NCBI GenBank assembly: GCA_038501625.1 | Contig: JAZAYU010000360.1 | Location: 310,001-374,000 of the forward strand | Length of the DNA stretch: 64,000 nt | Direction: 5' to 3' | DNA from: Corbicula japonica | Taxonomy: Eukaryota > Mollusca > Bivalvia > Venerida > Cyrenidae | Shown here: piece after piece, positions 1-12,100 of the stretch | Numbering within the stretch: the first letter of the stretch is position 1 | How the letters are laid out: every line of letters starts with the position of its first letter | Translations under genes and position numbers: made by a program | Notes under the pieces: model-generated | Databases searched by the model: none | What the model saw: only the letters and a program-made list of their open reading frames with translations | What the model was told of the DNA's origin: nothing

Positions 1-1
1 A

Positions 2-262
2 GATGGTGAACGGTGCCACATCGACTGGAGCAAAGTGTTTGAAGCTGTTGAACATACTGCAGTAACATATGATGTATCAGTTGGGTCGCAAGATGGCTTT
101 AACGACATCATTGATTTACAGCGCATTGGCGTAGAGAGCTATGACGTGAACATACCAGCTTTCAATATGATGTCCCCTGTGATAAATGAACTGTTTTTAT
201 CTATCACTTGCTTTTATTCCACGGATTTGTATAACTCGTACAGAACAACCATTAAATTTTAA
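2..262 (+). CDS. Partial 3'-terminal exon of an unidentified, probably extracellular protein
   Basis: A frame is open from the left edge (base 2) to a TAA at 260-262, 86 codons. It begins DGERCHIDWSKVFEAVEHTA and ends in YRTTIKF. The alternating hydrophobic pattern (VTYDVSVGS, FLSITCFYS) looks like beta strands of an extracellular module, but I cannot name the domain. The start lies outside the window, so any methionine or GTG inside the frame is not a start. The A+T-rich sequence after the stop fits a 3' UTR. It could also be a repeat-derived or pseudogene fragment. Coding status is moderately supported by frame length and composition only. Confidence 0.4.
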   Translation, partial: DGERCHIDWSKVFEAVEHTAVTYDVSVGSQDGFNDIIDLQRIGVESYDVNIPAFNMMSPVINELFLSITCFYSTDLYNSYRTTIKF

Positions 263-877
263 TTGTCAAAGACAAACGAGAAAAAAGAATATAACAATTA
301 TGCAACCTATCACTGTTGTAGAATTCGCTTTCTGTATCTAGTGAATTGATTTTGTAATTGTCTTACTTGTAGATCAACGTTTCGAAATGACTGTTTTGAT
401 ATAAGAAAAGCATTTTTATATTTTTGCACATAATTTCGTTTGTAAACTCATTGTTAATTTTTATTTTCTCATCACCTGTAAGCACATTTTCTTTCCATAA
501 AATCCCCAGCAGCGTTCATGATTTAACAAATTTTAAAGTAACTTCGAAACTTCCCGTAAACAATGACAACATTTCAAACCATTACAATCGGAATTGGGAG
601 GATACTTGAACGTCCGTCAAACAAAAGTAACTTTAATACTTTTTTGTAAAAGAACGAAGACAAATGATCTTACCCTTAATTTCAAATTAAGTCAATACGT
701 TGAACAGAAAACAACAACACAAAAACAACAACAACACAATGAAAATATTGAAAATTAAATAGTGTGTGTTAACATGATTTCATTTTTCTGTCAATGTCGG
801 TGTACAACAGCTTTAAATTTTAATTAAAGTTAATATATAACACTAATAACTAAGGGACGATTTACACTTGCAGTCTG
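263..877. other. A+T-rich spacer, nothing recognised
   Basis: Low-complexity A+T-rich DNA between the left-edge exon and the fold-back element. I see no exon, RNA gene or repeat boundary in it. Confidence 0.5.
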
Positions 878-1634
878 CACTGTCGTGATCGAGCACCGGC
901 ACGGACTTTTCGGGCACCGGTATTGTCATACAATATGGCGGACTGTTTACATCTGAAAGGTATGTGTATAGATTTTACTTCACTGAATAGATCACATACC
1001 ATTTCCTAAGTTGTCAATTCATTGCATCATTTATGAAATCATATATGTAACAAATGCACATGCTTTTGATATTCGAAAAGCTTTGATTGTTGCAAAATTC
1101 GAGTCTAATTTGGCGGTTTGACAGAATGCAAATTTGAACCGAGAGACGTGATTTGTTTTGGGCAATACTTTTTATAGAACAACTGATCCGCAAAAACTTC
1201 AACTGTGATCACTTCTTATTGTATTTTTCTTCAAAATCCATCAGTCCCAATCCCTTTAAATTGTTAGGATACTGTAAACTGGCTTACTTTCTGTTTTGAC
1301 CACACACCGGTATGGTCAGCACGCACCGGTTCAAGAATTCCGTCAAATTGTACAGATTGTTGATAAAAAGGCACCGGTTCGGTCACATTTTACATTTTGT
1401 ATACGGTTCAGTCTCCATTATTTCTACCTAAAAGATACCTCTGTACGTGGTACTACATTTTTAAATATAAATGTTTATTTTCTGAAACACAACAGCAAAA
1501 TTTAAGAGAGAGTTATTTTAAGGGTTGACTATTATCGAACATTTTGGTTTATCTCGGATATGGTAGGTTATCACTCTACACCAGTTATACATTTAATTTC
1601 AGAGGATTTCATATGATGACGTCTTATGCAAAGT
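878..1634 (+). repeat. Left arm of the fold-back inverted repeat
   Basis: Pairs with 3303-4057 in inverse orientation at near identity. Differences are a few substitutions and small A/T-run indels, suggesting a recent origin or gene conversion between the arms. Confidence 0.85.
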
Positions 1635-3302
1635 GCATAAGTGTCAATAAAATTAAATTAAATTAACATCTTAATGATTATAAAACAAAATGTTTACTTT
1701 TATTATTTTATATCGTGATTTTTTTTCCAGAGACAGCAACTTTGATATAGAAACAGATCAAGAAGAAAGTGGAAAAGAAAGCTAGGAAAGATTACCAAAC
1801 CAGATAATCCAGTGAGAAGACAGACAACAGAGAGAAAATCCCATAAATCACGAAGATGTATGCGGCGTGGCAGAATATAAATTGATACATTGTAAAAAAG
1901 TTAATGTGTGTACATGTAGCTCACACCGGATTATATTTTCAATCAAGGAGGACAGTTTGATTTTTTCTCGAATAAACATTAATTCTTTCTACTTCACAAA
2001 ACATTGCTGTACAGTGTTAATTGCGTCCTGCGTCAGAAGATATTATCATCGGAAGATATTTTGAACACAATAAACAAGTGATAAACGTCTGATTAATGTT
2101 TTACGGTTCTTACATTAATATGACGTCAAAACGAACACTTTTTTTATTAAAATTTCTTATTATTACTTCTCTTATGTACTATGCAATGCTTTGCTTTGCA
2201 TTTTTAGGAAATAAATACCAATTTAAGTCAGTGTATTTTTGTCCCTTGTATAGTTAAAAGTTTCACATGTGTGGTGTTTGGTGACTTCACAAACATCTCT
2301 TTCCTCGGTTTAACTGTATGATAAATTTTATCAGTTACACAGACATTTGGTCCCAATCGGTCATTATATTTTAAATTTACTCGCTGTTTTGATCGGTTTT
2401 CATGTCTGATCTTATTTCTGGTTTTCTGTGTAAACGGCCATCGGTGATGGTCAAGTTTTTAATTGCTTAAATTAACATTTCATGTGATGCTGGTAGGTGA
2501 TATCTGTTGTAGACAGGTTGGCAATATGTTTTTTTATAAAAAAAATACCTTTCCACAACAGCAGTTGATTGGTGGAAAACAGGTGACCGATTGGTGATAT
2601 TCATGTTTAATACGTTGTCATCGGTCCACTCCATAATTTGTCTAAAAACTATCGATCAATCAACGATGGCTCTGTGTAACTGGGATGTCATCTAGACCGG
2701 CAATTTGTTGAAGACTTATCTTTCTTAGATACACCGCCAGCATTATTTGAAAAGGTAAAAGAGCCGGTCGGAGTAACGATTTCTTGACGGAGGAACGGAC
2801 AGACGGACTAGGCGATCCCTCCATAATCTCCAGTTCTTGCAACGGCCGATATAAAAATGAAACATATTTGAATTCTTAAGTTTAATTAATTTAATAGTTT
2901 GCTAGTATTTTGAGAGCATTTTCGCAGTATAAAAGTACTACTAAATACAGTTTAGCTATACATTCATCTTCCTGTTTGGTGATGTTTCTCATAATACTTT
3001 TCATCTTCATCAGTTTTCTGTATGGAAGTTGTGATCCCTGGAAAATAAAGAAACAAGACTTTTAAGTAAATATAAGTTATCTTTTTATGAACTGAATTTT
3101 TAAAATGTTAACTCGGACAAATGCAAATACATCGTTGAAATTAAAATACTATTTCCGTCATTTTAATATATTAGCAATATTAAATAAGAATACGAACTTC
3201 GTGTATAATTATATAATGGGGAGATCTCTGAAATCGTCGTCGTGCGTCTCAATTGTGCAAGTCATGACGTTGAGCACGGTGTTGTAGGAATGACACTGAT
3301 GA

Positions 3303-4057
3303 ACTTTGCATAAGACGTCATCATATGAAATCCTCTGAAATTAAATGTATAATTTGTGTAGAGTGATAACCTACCATATCCGAGATAAACCAAAATGTTT
3401 GATAATAGTCAACCCTTAAAATAACTCTCTCTTAAATTTTGCTGTTTTGTTTAAAAAAAAACATTTATATTTAAAAATGTAGTACCACGTACAGAGGTAT
3501 CTTTTAGGTAGAAATAATGGAGACTGAACCGTATACAAAATGTAAAATGTGACCGAACCGGTGCCTTTTTATCAACAATCTGTACAATTTGACGGAATTC
3601 TTGAACCGGTGCGTGCTGACCATACCGGTGTGTGGTCAAAACAGAAAGTAAGCCAGTTTACAGTATCCTAACAATTTAAAGGGATTGGGACTGATGGATT
3701 TTGAAGAAAAATACAATAAGAAGTGATCACAGTTGAAGTTTTTGCGGATCAGTTGTTCTATAAAAAGTATTGCCCAAAACAAATCACGTCTCTCGGTTCA
3801 AATTTGCATTCTGTCAAACCGCCAAATTAGACTCGAATTTTGCAACAATCAAAGCTTTTCGAATATCAAAAGCATGTGCATTTGTTACACATATGATTTC
3901 ATAAATGATGCAATGAATTGACAACTTAGGAAATGGTATGTGATCTATTCAGTGAAGTAAAATCTATACACATACCTTTCAGATGTAAACAGTCCGCCAT
4001 ATTGTATGACAATACCGGTGCCCGAAAAGTCCGTGCCGGTGCTCGATCACGACAGTG
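3303..4057 (-). repeat. Right arm of the fold-back inverted repeat
   Basis: Reverse complement of 878-1634. It starts at ACTTTGCATAAGACGTCATC and ends at CGACAGTG. Confidence 0.85.
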
Positions 4058-4964
4058 GTTTGAGTTCACTGAAAAATTCAAATCGATTAACTAAGAAAGT
4101 TAGATTGTCGGGTTTTCAATGATATGATAAATGTGTCGATTTTTCAATGATATGACTCCGACCAGAGCACATGGAGTTAAACCAGCAAGAACATGATAGT
4201 ATTAACATTATTATTACATGTAAATAAATTTACCGTTTTTTCTACATTCTTTTAAAATTTTCCTTGAACCATGTATAAACCATATTGATCAAGACTATTA
4301 TTTGAACGAAACTTGTATTAAGATTGCCAAGAGAGCAATAACTATAGTCGATGATCTGACTAAGACCAAATCACCTGGAGTTAAAACATCACGAAGGCGA
4401 CGGCAAGAATAACATAAATAAATAGAACTTGGTTTTCTCTTAAGCCTTCATAAACTTTAAAACGTCTGCAAAAGAGGGAAGCAAAGCAATCATCTGTAGA
4501 TGAGTGAATCACAAAGCATGCATAGTGACGTTGGGCGCCATTTTGTGAAAATCAGATGATTTACGAATAACGTACCAAGTCTAGAGAAATTAAAAAAAAC
4601 TTTAATTTATACATATTAATTATTTAAATTGTGCTAAGTGAAAAATGCGTTTTTCTGATTTTCAACTGTCACTGTATTTATGAATTGAACCTTGATATCG
4701 TCGATGAAAGCCAATCTTTATTTTCAATACTCTTTGTTTTATTTGAACTAGCTTGAAAGTTTACAAGTTTACAGTCTGTTTGTTAAAACTTTTAGTATAA
4801 AATGTTGTGTTTTTTTCTTAGAATTAAATGTGTGTGTTTTTAAAGGCCAGCTTCTTACTTCATATCGTATTTATGACACTTTTCTATAAAAACTATATAA
4901 AAAATTATTTGTTGTATGTCTATGTTTATGGTAGAGTTCGATTTTGGCGGTCTGCAGAACATGA
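4058..4964. other. Intergenic DNA, nothing recognised
   Basis: A+T-rich sequence between the fold-back element and the 81-bp array. Around 4140-4510 it holds short phrases resembling the body of the Penelope-like repeat (for example CCAGAGCACATGGAGTTAAA at 4154), so it may contain a very degraded copy. No exon is visible. Confidence 0.4.
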
Positions 4965-6195
4965 ATTAATCATACCTAGGCGGCCTGCCGAGGTAGCCTG
5001 CTTTAGTTTAGTTATGTCGCGATAAGTAAGCTCTAACTTCTGTGATGTAATCATACCTAGGCAGCCTGCCAAGGTAGCCTGCTTTAGTTTAGTTATGTCG
5101 CTATAAGTAAGCTCTAACTTCTGTGATGTAATCATACCTTGGCGGCCTGCCTAGGTAGCCTGCTTTAGTTTAGTTATGTCGCTATAAGTAAGGTATAACT
5201 TCTGTGATATAATCATACCTAGGCGGCCTGCCTAGGTAGCCTGCTTTAGTTTAGTTATGTTGCTATAAGTAAGTAAGTAAGTAAGATCTTACTTCTGTGA
5301 TGTAATCATACCTAGGCGGCCTGCCTAGGTAGCCTGCTTTAGTTTAGTTATGTCGCTATAAGTAAGGTATAACTTCTGTGATATAATCATACCTAGGCGG
5401 CCTGCCGAGGTAGCCTGCTTTAGTTTAGTTATGTCGCTATAAGTAAGCTCTAACATCTGTGATGTTATCATACCTAGGCAGCCTGTCGAGGTAGCCTGCT
5501 TTAGTTAAGTTATGTCGCTATAAGTAAGCTCTTACTTCTGTGATGTAATCATACCTAGGCGGCCTGCCGTGGTAGCCTGCTTTAGTTTATTTATATCGCT
5601 ATAAGTAAGCTTTAACTTCTGTGATGTTATCATACCTAGGCAGCCTGCCGAGGTAGCCTGCTTTAGTTAAGTTATGTCGCTATAAGTAAGCTCTAACTTC
5701 TGTGATGTAATCATACCTAGGCGGCCTGTCGAGGTAGCCTGCTTTAGTTTAGTTATGTCACTATAAGTAAGCTCTTACTTCTGTGATGTAATCATACCTA
5801 GGCGGCCTGCCGATTTAGCCTGCTTTAGTTTAGTTATGTCGCTATAAGTAAGCTCTAACTTCTGTGATGTAATCATACCTAGGCGGACTGCCGAGGTAGC
5901 CTGCTTTAGTTTATTGATATCGCTAAAAGTAAGCTCTAACTTCTGTGATGTAATCATACCTAGGCGGCCTGCCGAGGTTGCCTGCTTTAGTTTAATTATT
6001 GCGCTATAAGTAAGCTCTAACTTTTTTGATGTAATCATACCTAGGCGGCTTGCCGAGGTAGCTTGCTTTAGTTTATTTATATCGCTATAAGTAAGCTCTA
6101 ACTTCTGTGATGTAATCATACCTATTCGGCCTGCCGAGGTAGCCTGCTTTAGTTTATTTATATTGCTATAAGTAAGCTCTAACTTCTGTGTTTGC
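4965..6195. repeat. 81-bp satellite array, about 15 units
   Basis: The phrase CATACCTAGGCGGCCTGCC recurs every 81 bases from 4971 to 6118, followed by AGGTAGCCTGCTTTAGTTTA and TATAAGTAAGCTCTAACTTC. Units differ by a few substitutions. One unit (about 5265-5285) carries an extra AGTA-repeat insertion. Several units contain the small palindrome ACCTAGGC-GGCCT-GCCTAGGT. Since 81 is 27 codons, the minus strand shows a repeating open frame (4926-5135 and 5775-6119), read as a consequence of unit length rather than as a gene. Confidence 0.93.
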
Positions 6196-7690
6196 CTTTA
6201 TTTGACCTTCTTGCTTCTCCACTGTGTAGTCACGTGGTAGAGGCCTAGAAGTTCATGAAGTATCACTGTCGGGCGAAAACATTGTATTGTGTAAAAACTT
6301 AATTTGTTGTAAATGAAATTGTGAAAAAAAATACTTTTTGAACAATTAACATATGTAGAAAAAGAACAGTTAAGAAAAATAGATAGGACTCAATCACAAC
6401 TCTTTATAGTCTCGACTTTTTCCGCCGATCTTCACATTTGACAATATTATTTATTATATAGTAGTAAAATCGCGGATGTTGGACAACACAATCATTAAAT
6501 TCTTGGCTACTTAAGATCTGTCTATTTTCGGCACTGCACAATCGTCTGTAAAAAAATCAAAATCTCTTTAAGGACAAGATGCAGTTCAATACATCGTTGC
6601 ACAAACCAACAGTTATTAATTTATGTTCTTTACACATACACTAAGAAAAATTAGAGCAGCAAAAATATTCCGTAAATTATATTTACATCAAAACACAAAA
6701 CATTACATAAGAGATTGTATTTTAAATGCACTCAGTGGTGATAGCTTTTGTTGTGTCCTTTTTCATAACATTATTATTATCGATGATAGTGCAACGACGG
6801 CCCTTGAAAGTGATAAATATAATGTTATCTTTACTTGTGATATTTTCATACTATTAGGTCACTTTAATGTATTTGAACACTATCACTGATAGAGTCGCTA
6901 CACATTGCAATAAAGCATCTCGAATTATTGGCTATTTATAAAGTTATTTTATCTTAATTAGCTTATCGCTATGTGTAATATTCACTATTGCTAGATCTGT
7001 ATCGAAATACCTTTCATATCGTGAAAGTAATGTTGATGTGTGGCTTTATAAATTATACAGCTCTAAAAATGTTCAAAACGGGAATTTTATGAAAACTATG
7101 ATAGCTTGATTAGGTGAACGTTTGGGTTGGAACAAACAAGAAACTTTGTATTGACATCATTATACTGAGGAAAAGACGCTTGTATCATTATTGCCACGGC
7201 AGATGATATTATTATGTTGCCTGCTATGAGAAATTGTAATCAAATGTTCAATATAACTGTTGTGGTGCTTTCTGTGATTTTTTCCGGGCTGTTCTGTCAC
7301 ATAGAATTTATATCGATCATTGTGATTTCCAAATCAGGAAGCTAATTGTATAACTAGTAAAATATAACGTATTGCAGGCTTCTTTCCTTTTAATAAATGG
7401 AATAAACATCGTTGCTGTTAATGAACGTTTATTCGTAAAAGTAAACTTAATCAGGAACTACAAAACCAGTGTAAAACCAGAAATACCATGTCGGTAAGAC
7501 ATCATTTTGTACAAATGTAACTTTATCCTTCTTAAATGAATGAGTACACACCATGACTGACGTTGGGATAATTATAGACCCGGATCAAGCCGGAAACATA
7601 GTCTGAAAAGGATATCGACTATTTCATAGATGTTAGATGCAATAAGAATGTTTCTCTGACAGAACAGCAAACGGCATAGGCCCTGATCAG
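6196..7690. other. Intergenic DNA, nothing recognised
   Basis: A+T-rich DNA without a convincing exon, repeat boundary or RNA gene. The 88-codon frame at 6623-6889 has no recognisable motif. Confidence 0.45.
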
Positions 7691-8570
7691 TATCACCATT
7701 TTTTTCATGTCTGGTTCATATCTTCTGAACCCCTGGGATGAAATTCGTTAAACTTTAGTAAATGTTAACTCTATCAAGACGACATGCAGAATACATGTTT
7801 AAATCTACCTGGCTCAAGGTCAAGGTCTCCAGTGGTGCTTGAAGACTACTCAACCCCTAGTAGGAATTTCATGAAACTTTAGTCAAATGTTCTCCCCATC
7901 AAGTCGACGTGAAGAACCCATGTTCTAACCTGGCCCGCTTAAGGTCAAGGTCACAAGTGATGTTTGTAGATTTGAACCATGTATTTCGTGTCCGGTTCAT
8001 ATCGTTTGAACCCCTCGAATGAATATCACGAAACTTTGACCAAATGTTCAGCCCATTAAGATGATGTGCGTGTAGAACCCATGTTCCAACCTGGCTGGTT
8101 CAAGGTCAAAATCATTGAAGATTTGAACCATTATTTTGTTTCCGGTTCATATCTTCTGAACCACTGGAATGAATTTCAGGAAACTTTCAAATGTTCATTC
8201 CATCAAGACGATGTGCAGAACCCATGTTCCAACCTGGCCGGCTCAAGGTCAACGTCACTTTAAAGATTTGAACCATGTATTTCGTTTTTGCCCCATAACT
8301 TCTAAACTGCTGGACGGAATTTCATATGACCTTAAAATCTGTTCCTCAATGAGGCAATGTGCAGAAACTGTGTTTCATTTAGGCTGGCTCAAGGTCCAAA
8401 TCACAGGTGTTGGTCAAAGGTGAGAGGTATTTATGTGTGTCCATACCAATTTCCAAACCCCTGGATGGAATTTCATGACACTTTTGCTAAATGATCACCG
8501 CATTGATATGTACATGTATTTTGTGTATGCTACATAACTTTAAAAAGCCTGGAAGGAATTTCATGAAAAT
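7690..8570 (+). repeat. ~145-bp tandem repeats (AAGGTCAAGGTCAC family, array 1)
   Basis: Five to six diverged units share the order TCCGGTTCATATCTTCTGAA, ATGAATTTCATGAAACTTT, CAAATGTTC, ATCAAGACGATGTGCAGAAC, CCATGTTCCAACCTGGCTGG and CTCAAGGTCAAGGTCAC. Copies start near 7713, 7846, 7994, 8144 and 8290. The chance frames at 8066-8423 lie within it. Two other arrays in the window (39.7-40.6 and 43.5-45.3 kb) share the AAGGTCAAGGTCAC phrase. Confidence 0.8.
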
Positions 8571-9105
8571 TAAGGTGATTTAGTGAACACGTGTGTCATC
8601 AAACCAGAAGAAAATGTTCACCATCTAAAATCAAGACGCAGAACCAGAGAAAATGTTGCTTCAGTCGCAAGATGATTTATCAATTATGTTTACTTAAACT
8701 CATTATCATTGCATAGATATATTTGTTAATTTGCAATTGAGCATCAATAACCTTTCCAACATTCCCACACGCGGCGGGGGAAATTGCTGTCGCTCCGACT
8801 GCAGTTTATTACTGAGATGGTTTACTGATTCTATACTGACGATACGCATAAACTATAGAAAAGGTAGATAATTGATGACTGGGCATTATTACAGGTAGCA
8901 CACACAATTATACGCATTTCGGAGGAGCATATGATCGCCGCTGAAAGCTCCAATTTCATCTATTTTGTTCATGTAAGACAGTCAATTTTACTCGACTACC
9001 CCGTATTACGACTTACAATGCATAAACTTATTAGAAGTATTTCAATGATCGGTACAGTGGATTGTATTTTTTCTACCTTCAGTTTATATCACTAAGTCTT
9101 TTCCT
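8571..9105. other. 5' flank of TRIM gene 1
   Basis: A+T-rich sequence upstream of the first coding exon. A splice acceptor (TACAATTTCAG) ends right before the ATG at 9118, so an untranslated first exon and the promoter probably lie here or further upstream; I could not identify them. Confidence 0.35.
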
Positions 9106-9117
9106 TTACAATTTCAG

Positions 9118-12100
9118 ATGTCGAGTATAATGCACGAGTTGACGTGTTCCATTTGTCTGGATTTATACAAGGATCCTATTCGCCTGACATGTTTCCATGT
9201 ATTTTGCCTCAAATGCATTTCGCACTTTTATACGTCTGCTCGCACCCAGCCACTATGCCCTGAATGTCAAAAGCAAATAGATGTTTTATTTATTATAGAT
9301 TTAAAAAGGGATTTTAAAATAGATTCTATGGTACAGGCCATACGAAATAGTCCACATTGCTCTGTTCATAAAGATGATCATGAAGCGCTATTTGTTTGCA
9401 AGACCTGTAAGGTCAGTGCGTGTCTTGAAGCTCTTAAAGACCATGGCGGCCACGATTTGTGTGATGCCAACTCATATATAGATGATTATAACGTAAGTTA
9501 ATTGAACGTGTATCTCTTTTTTTATCAACGACAACGTACATGTAGTATATTAAAAGTTTTGGTTAAATAGCGCTAGGATATGTTTTCTTTTTTTTAAAGT
9601 ATAACTAAACAGGCAGTTTTCTTTAGGGCCATCATGGATATATATCTTGTGCCGCAGATTTTGCAGTCTTGTTATTTAAACTACTCAGAAATCAAGCAAG
9701 ACGTAAAATAGTTAAATATAAAATGTCTCCATATATTTAGTAATGCTTACGGCGCTGCCATTTTCTCAATAACTCGTCAAATTACAATGTAAACGTTCCC
9801 TTATTCATTATGATCATATAAAGAAAAATATTTAACAAACTCTTAAATAATGAAAGAAAATACGCTAAATATGTTACTTCTGCGTTTGCAAGAAAGTCGA
9901 GGAGTGCATTTCATTAGATCAATTTATATTGATGCCATGTTCATTCAAATTTTATCAGGCGGCCGTTTTGGACGCTATTTGTTAATTATAAAACTTTTTA
10001 AATATAAATTCGTATAATTATTGCGAACATTATAAACGTGATATTAATATATTTTAAATGAATAAAATTCCCACATCGTTACAAATCAAACAGTTTTTTT
10101 TCATTTTTGATTGTTTCGGTGGCCTTATTGGACGTCTTGATTATTTTAGAATTAATCAGTAAATATTTGAAAATCATAAAAATATAGATAGTCATTTGTT
10201 TGTTTTCTTTTCTTGTAAAAGGAAATCATGGAAGAAATATTGGCATCAATAATGTAGATTTTACATTTCTAGCTTTTGAACGGAATTCTACAATTTTAGA
10301 AAGAAATGTCTACAAAGTTGCCGACAATTAGGCGGAACCTCGAGAACTTACAAAAACATTTGTCTGACATACATTCTGCACAAGAAAAATTAACGGTAAG
10401 ATATATATGACTATGGTAATATTTAAAGAGTCGAAATACGCAGGTCAGGAAAAGTCACATCTAGAAAATATAGCCCCAAGACAGCAAATAAGAAAAAGAT
10501 AGAGACAATAGAAATTGATATGATCTTCTTTCAATTTTAAAAATCTTTTATCTTTATGTTAATTGTTAGTGGTGTTTTATTGAAATTGATCTGTTCACAT
10601 ACCCATGTTCTTGTTTTTTGCTGTGTGTAGGACTGTGTTCTTTATCTGCGGCTATTTCTGATATGCGTGTTTTTCTCATTGTTTTATTTTCAGGCCATCT
10701 TGGATGAAAAGTAATTAAATGAAAATAGCAATTCTACAAATAAATGTCATGGCTTTATTTATTTTTGACTAATCTACATGTACTAGGAAAATGGTTTATC
10801 TGTTTTATTGTTAACTCATCATCTTTCAAACAAATTTTTTCTTGTTTAAATGTTTATGTCCAAGACATGTGTCTAATGAAGTATAAAAATTTCTAGGACT
10901 TAAAACAGGAGTCTAAGACAGAAACCATTGCAGAATTGGATTCATTAATCAATGAATTATTCCAAATCAAGAAAATGTGGCTAGGGAAGATGAACAAGGT
11001 TTTTGAAGAAAACTCTAAGGATCTTAGAAGAAGAGAGATCTCCCTCGAGAATAAAGTTCAAATTATACAAGCAATTCTAGACCGCCATGAGCATGTAAAG
11101 ACCGACCCTGCAAAATCAATAGAGGTTGTAGAAACTGCTTTTTTTAAGGAATAACGCTATAACAATATTACCGTTACAATATTTTATGCACTTGCTCTTA
11201 TAGTGTATCTTAAATTATCTATAAACACATTAGGTCGCTAAAACTACATTGTTATTAGAGCAACTTTAAAGTTGATTTTGTTTTTACTTGTTGTTACGTA
11301 CAAGCGATAGGAATGTATATACAATAACGAATTGCAAAGTTTTAATAGATAAAAAACTAGTCATATAATTGCATTATGATTAAGTCGTTTTTCAGAAGCC
11401 GGGAAACATAGACTTCCCTTAACATAGACTTCAAATAAATATCTAGTAAGTTCTGATGATTAGTTTTATAATATCATTAATATAATAGTTAAATATGAGT
11501 GCATTTGTTTCTCTAATTTCTTAACTTCTTTTTTAAATATTGCAGTTCATTAGAAAGAAAGTAGATGTGTAAGTATCCTAGTTTCTTTCAAGATTTTATC
11601 GTTACATGTTGTATTATAATCGTTGTATCATTATTTTAATGTAAATTTCTTCACTTTGATTGAACAATAAGAATCGTGTAACAATGAAATTATTGTATAA
11701 TTTTCCCCTCCTGCTTTTGTCCGCCATTTTATGATAATATTTGGCTAGAATGCACAAAACAAACAGACCGTGCTTCATGGTGAATTATCATTGTCATGTA
11801 AATCAAACACATCTTGGTCCAAGTCGAGTTCTAACAATCCCCTGTACGTGCATACTAACAGAAAATTTAAATTATCGTGTCACGTCCAGTTTTCGGTAGC
11901 GTCCTTATTTTGTTAACAGTTTGTTTACTGTTATGCACATACCAGAAACTATCTGTCACCTCATAGTTTTCTGTGTTAAGCTGTCACATCTGATGTACAG
12001 CTCGAAACAAGTGCAAATCAGGTTAAAAACGTTATTCTTAGGTGAAGTTACGTTTTCCCATAATCATTTTGGTGATTCATCAAAAAGTAATATTTTCAAT

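Larger units (their letters stand above)
878..4057. mobile_element. Fold-back element with two ~757-bp inverted arms
   Basis: Bases 878-1634 reappear almost unchanged as the reverse complement at 3303-4057. The outer ends are CACTGTCGTGATCGAG and CTCGATCACGACAGTG. The inner ends, near 1634 and 3303, fade into weaker similarity, so the arms may once have been longer. The arms repeat the motif ACCGGT several times. The central ~1.67 kb (1635-3302) has no transposase that I recognise. No clear target-site duplication flanks the outer ends. This fits a fold-back or large MITE-like DNA transposon; the CACTG ends recall CACTA/Chapaev-type termini but do not prove a family. The short mirrored frames in both arms are by-products. 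Confidence 0.8.

Noticed and set aside
1731..1784. Acceptor followed by DSNFDIETDQEESGKES and a stop, as a terminal exon inside the fold-back loop
   Set aside because: The acidic tail looks exon-like, but no upstream exon with the right phase was found; the candidate MADCLHLK start at about 935 gives the wrong phase.
1014..3921. Mirrored frames MKFLRISCSIKSIAQNKSRL and MTTHRYGQHAPVQEFRQIVQ in both arms
   Set aside because: Identical because the arms are inverted copies; they are short, without motifs, and the initiation and stop positions carry no gene context.
4926..6119. Minus-strand frames with repeated MITSQKLELTYSD peptide as a protein gene
   Set aside because: They follow from the 81-bp (27-codon) satellite period. 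No promoter, splice signal or non-repeat portion supports a gene, though it is listed as worth a codon test.
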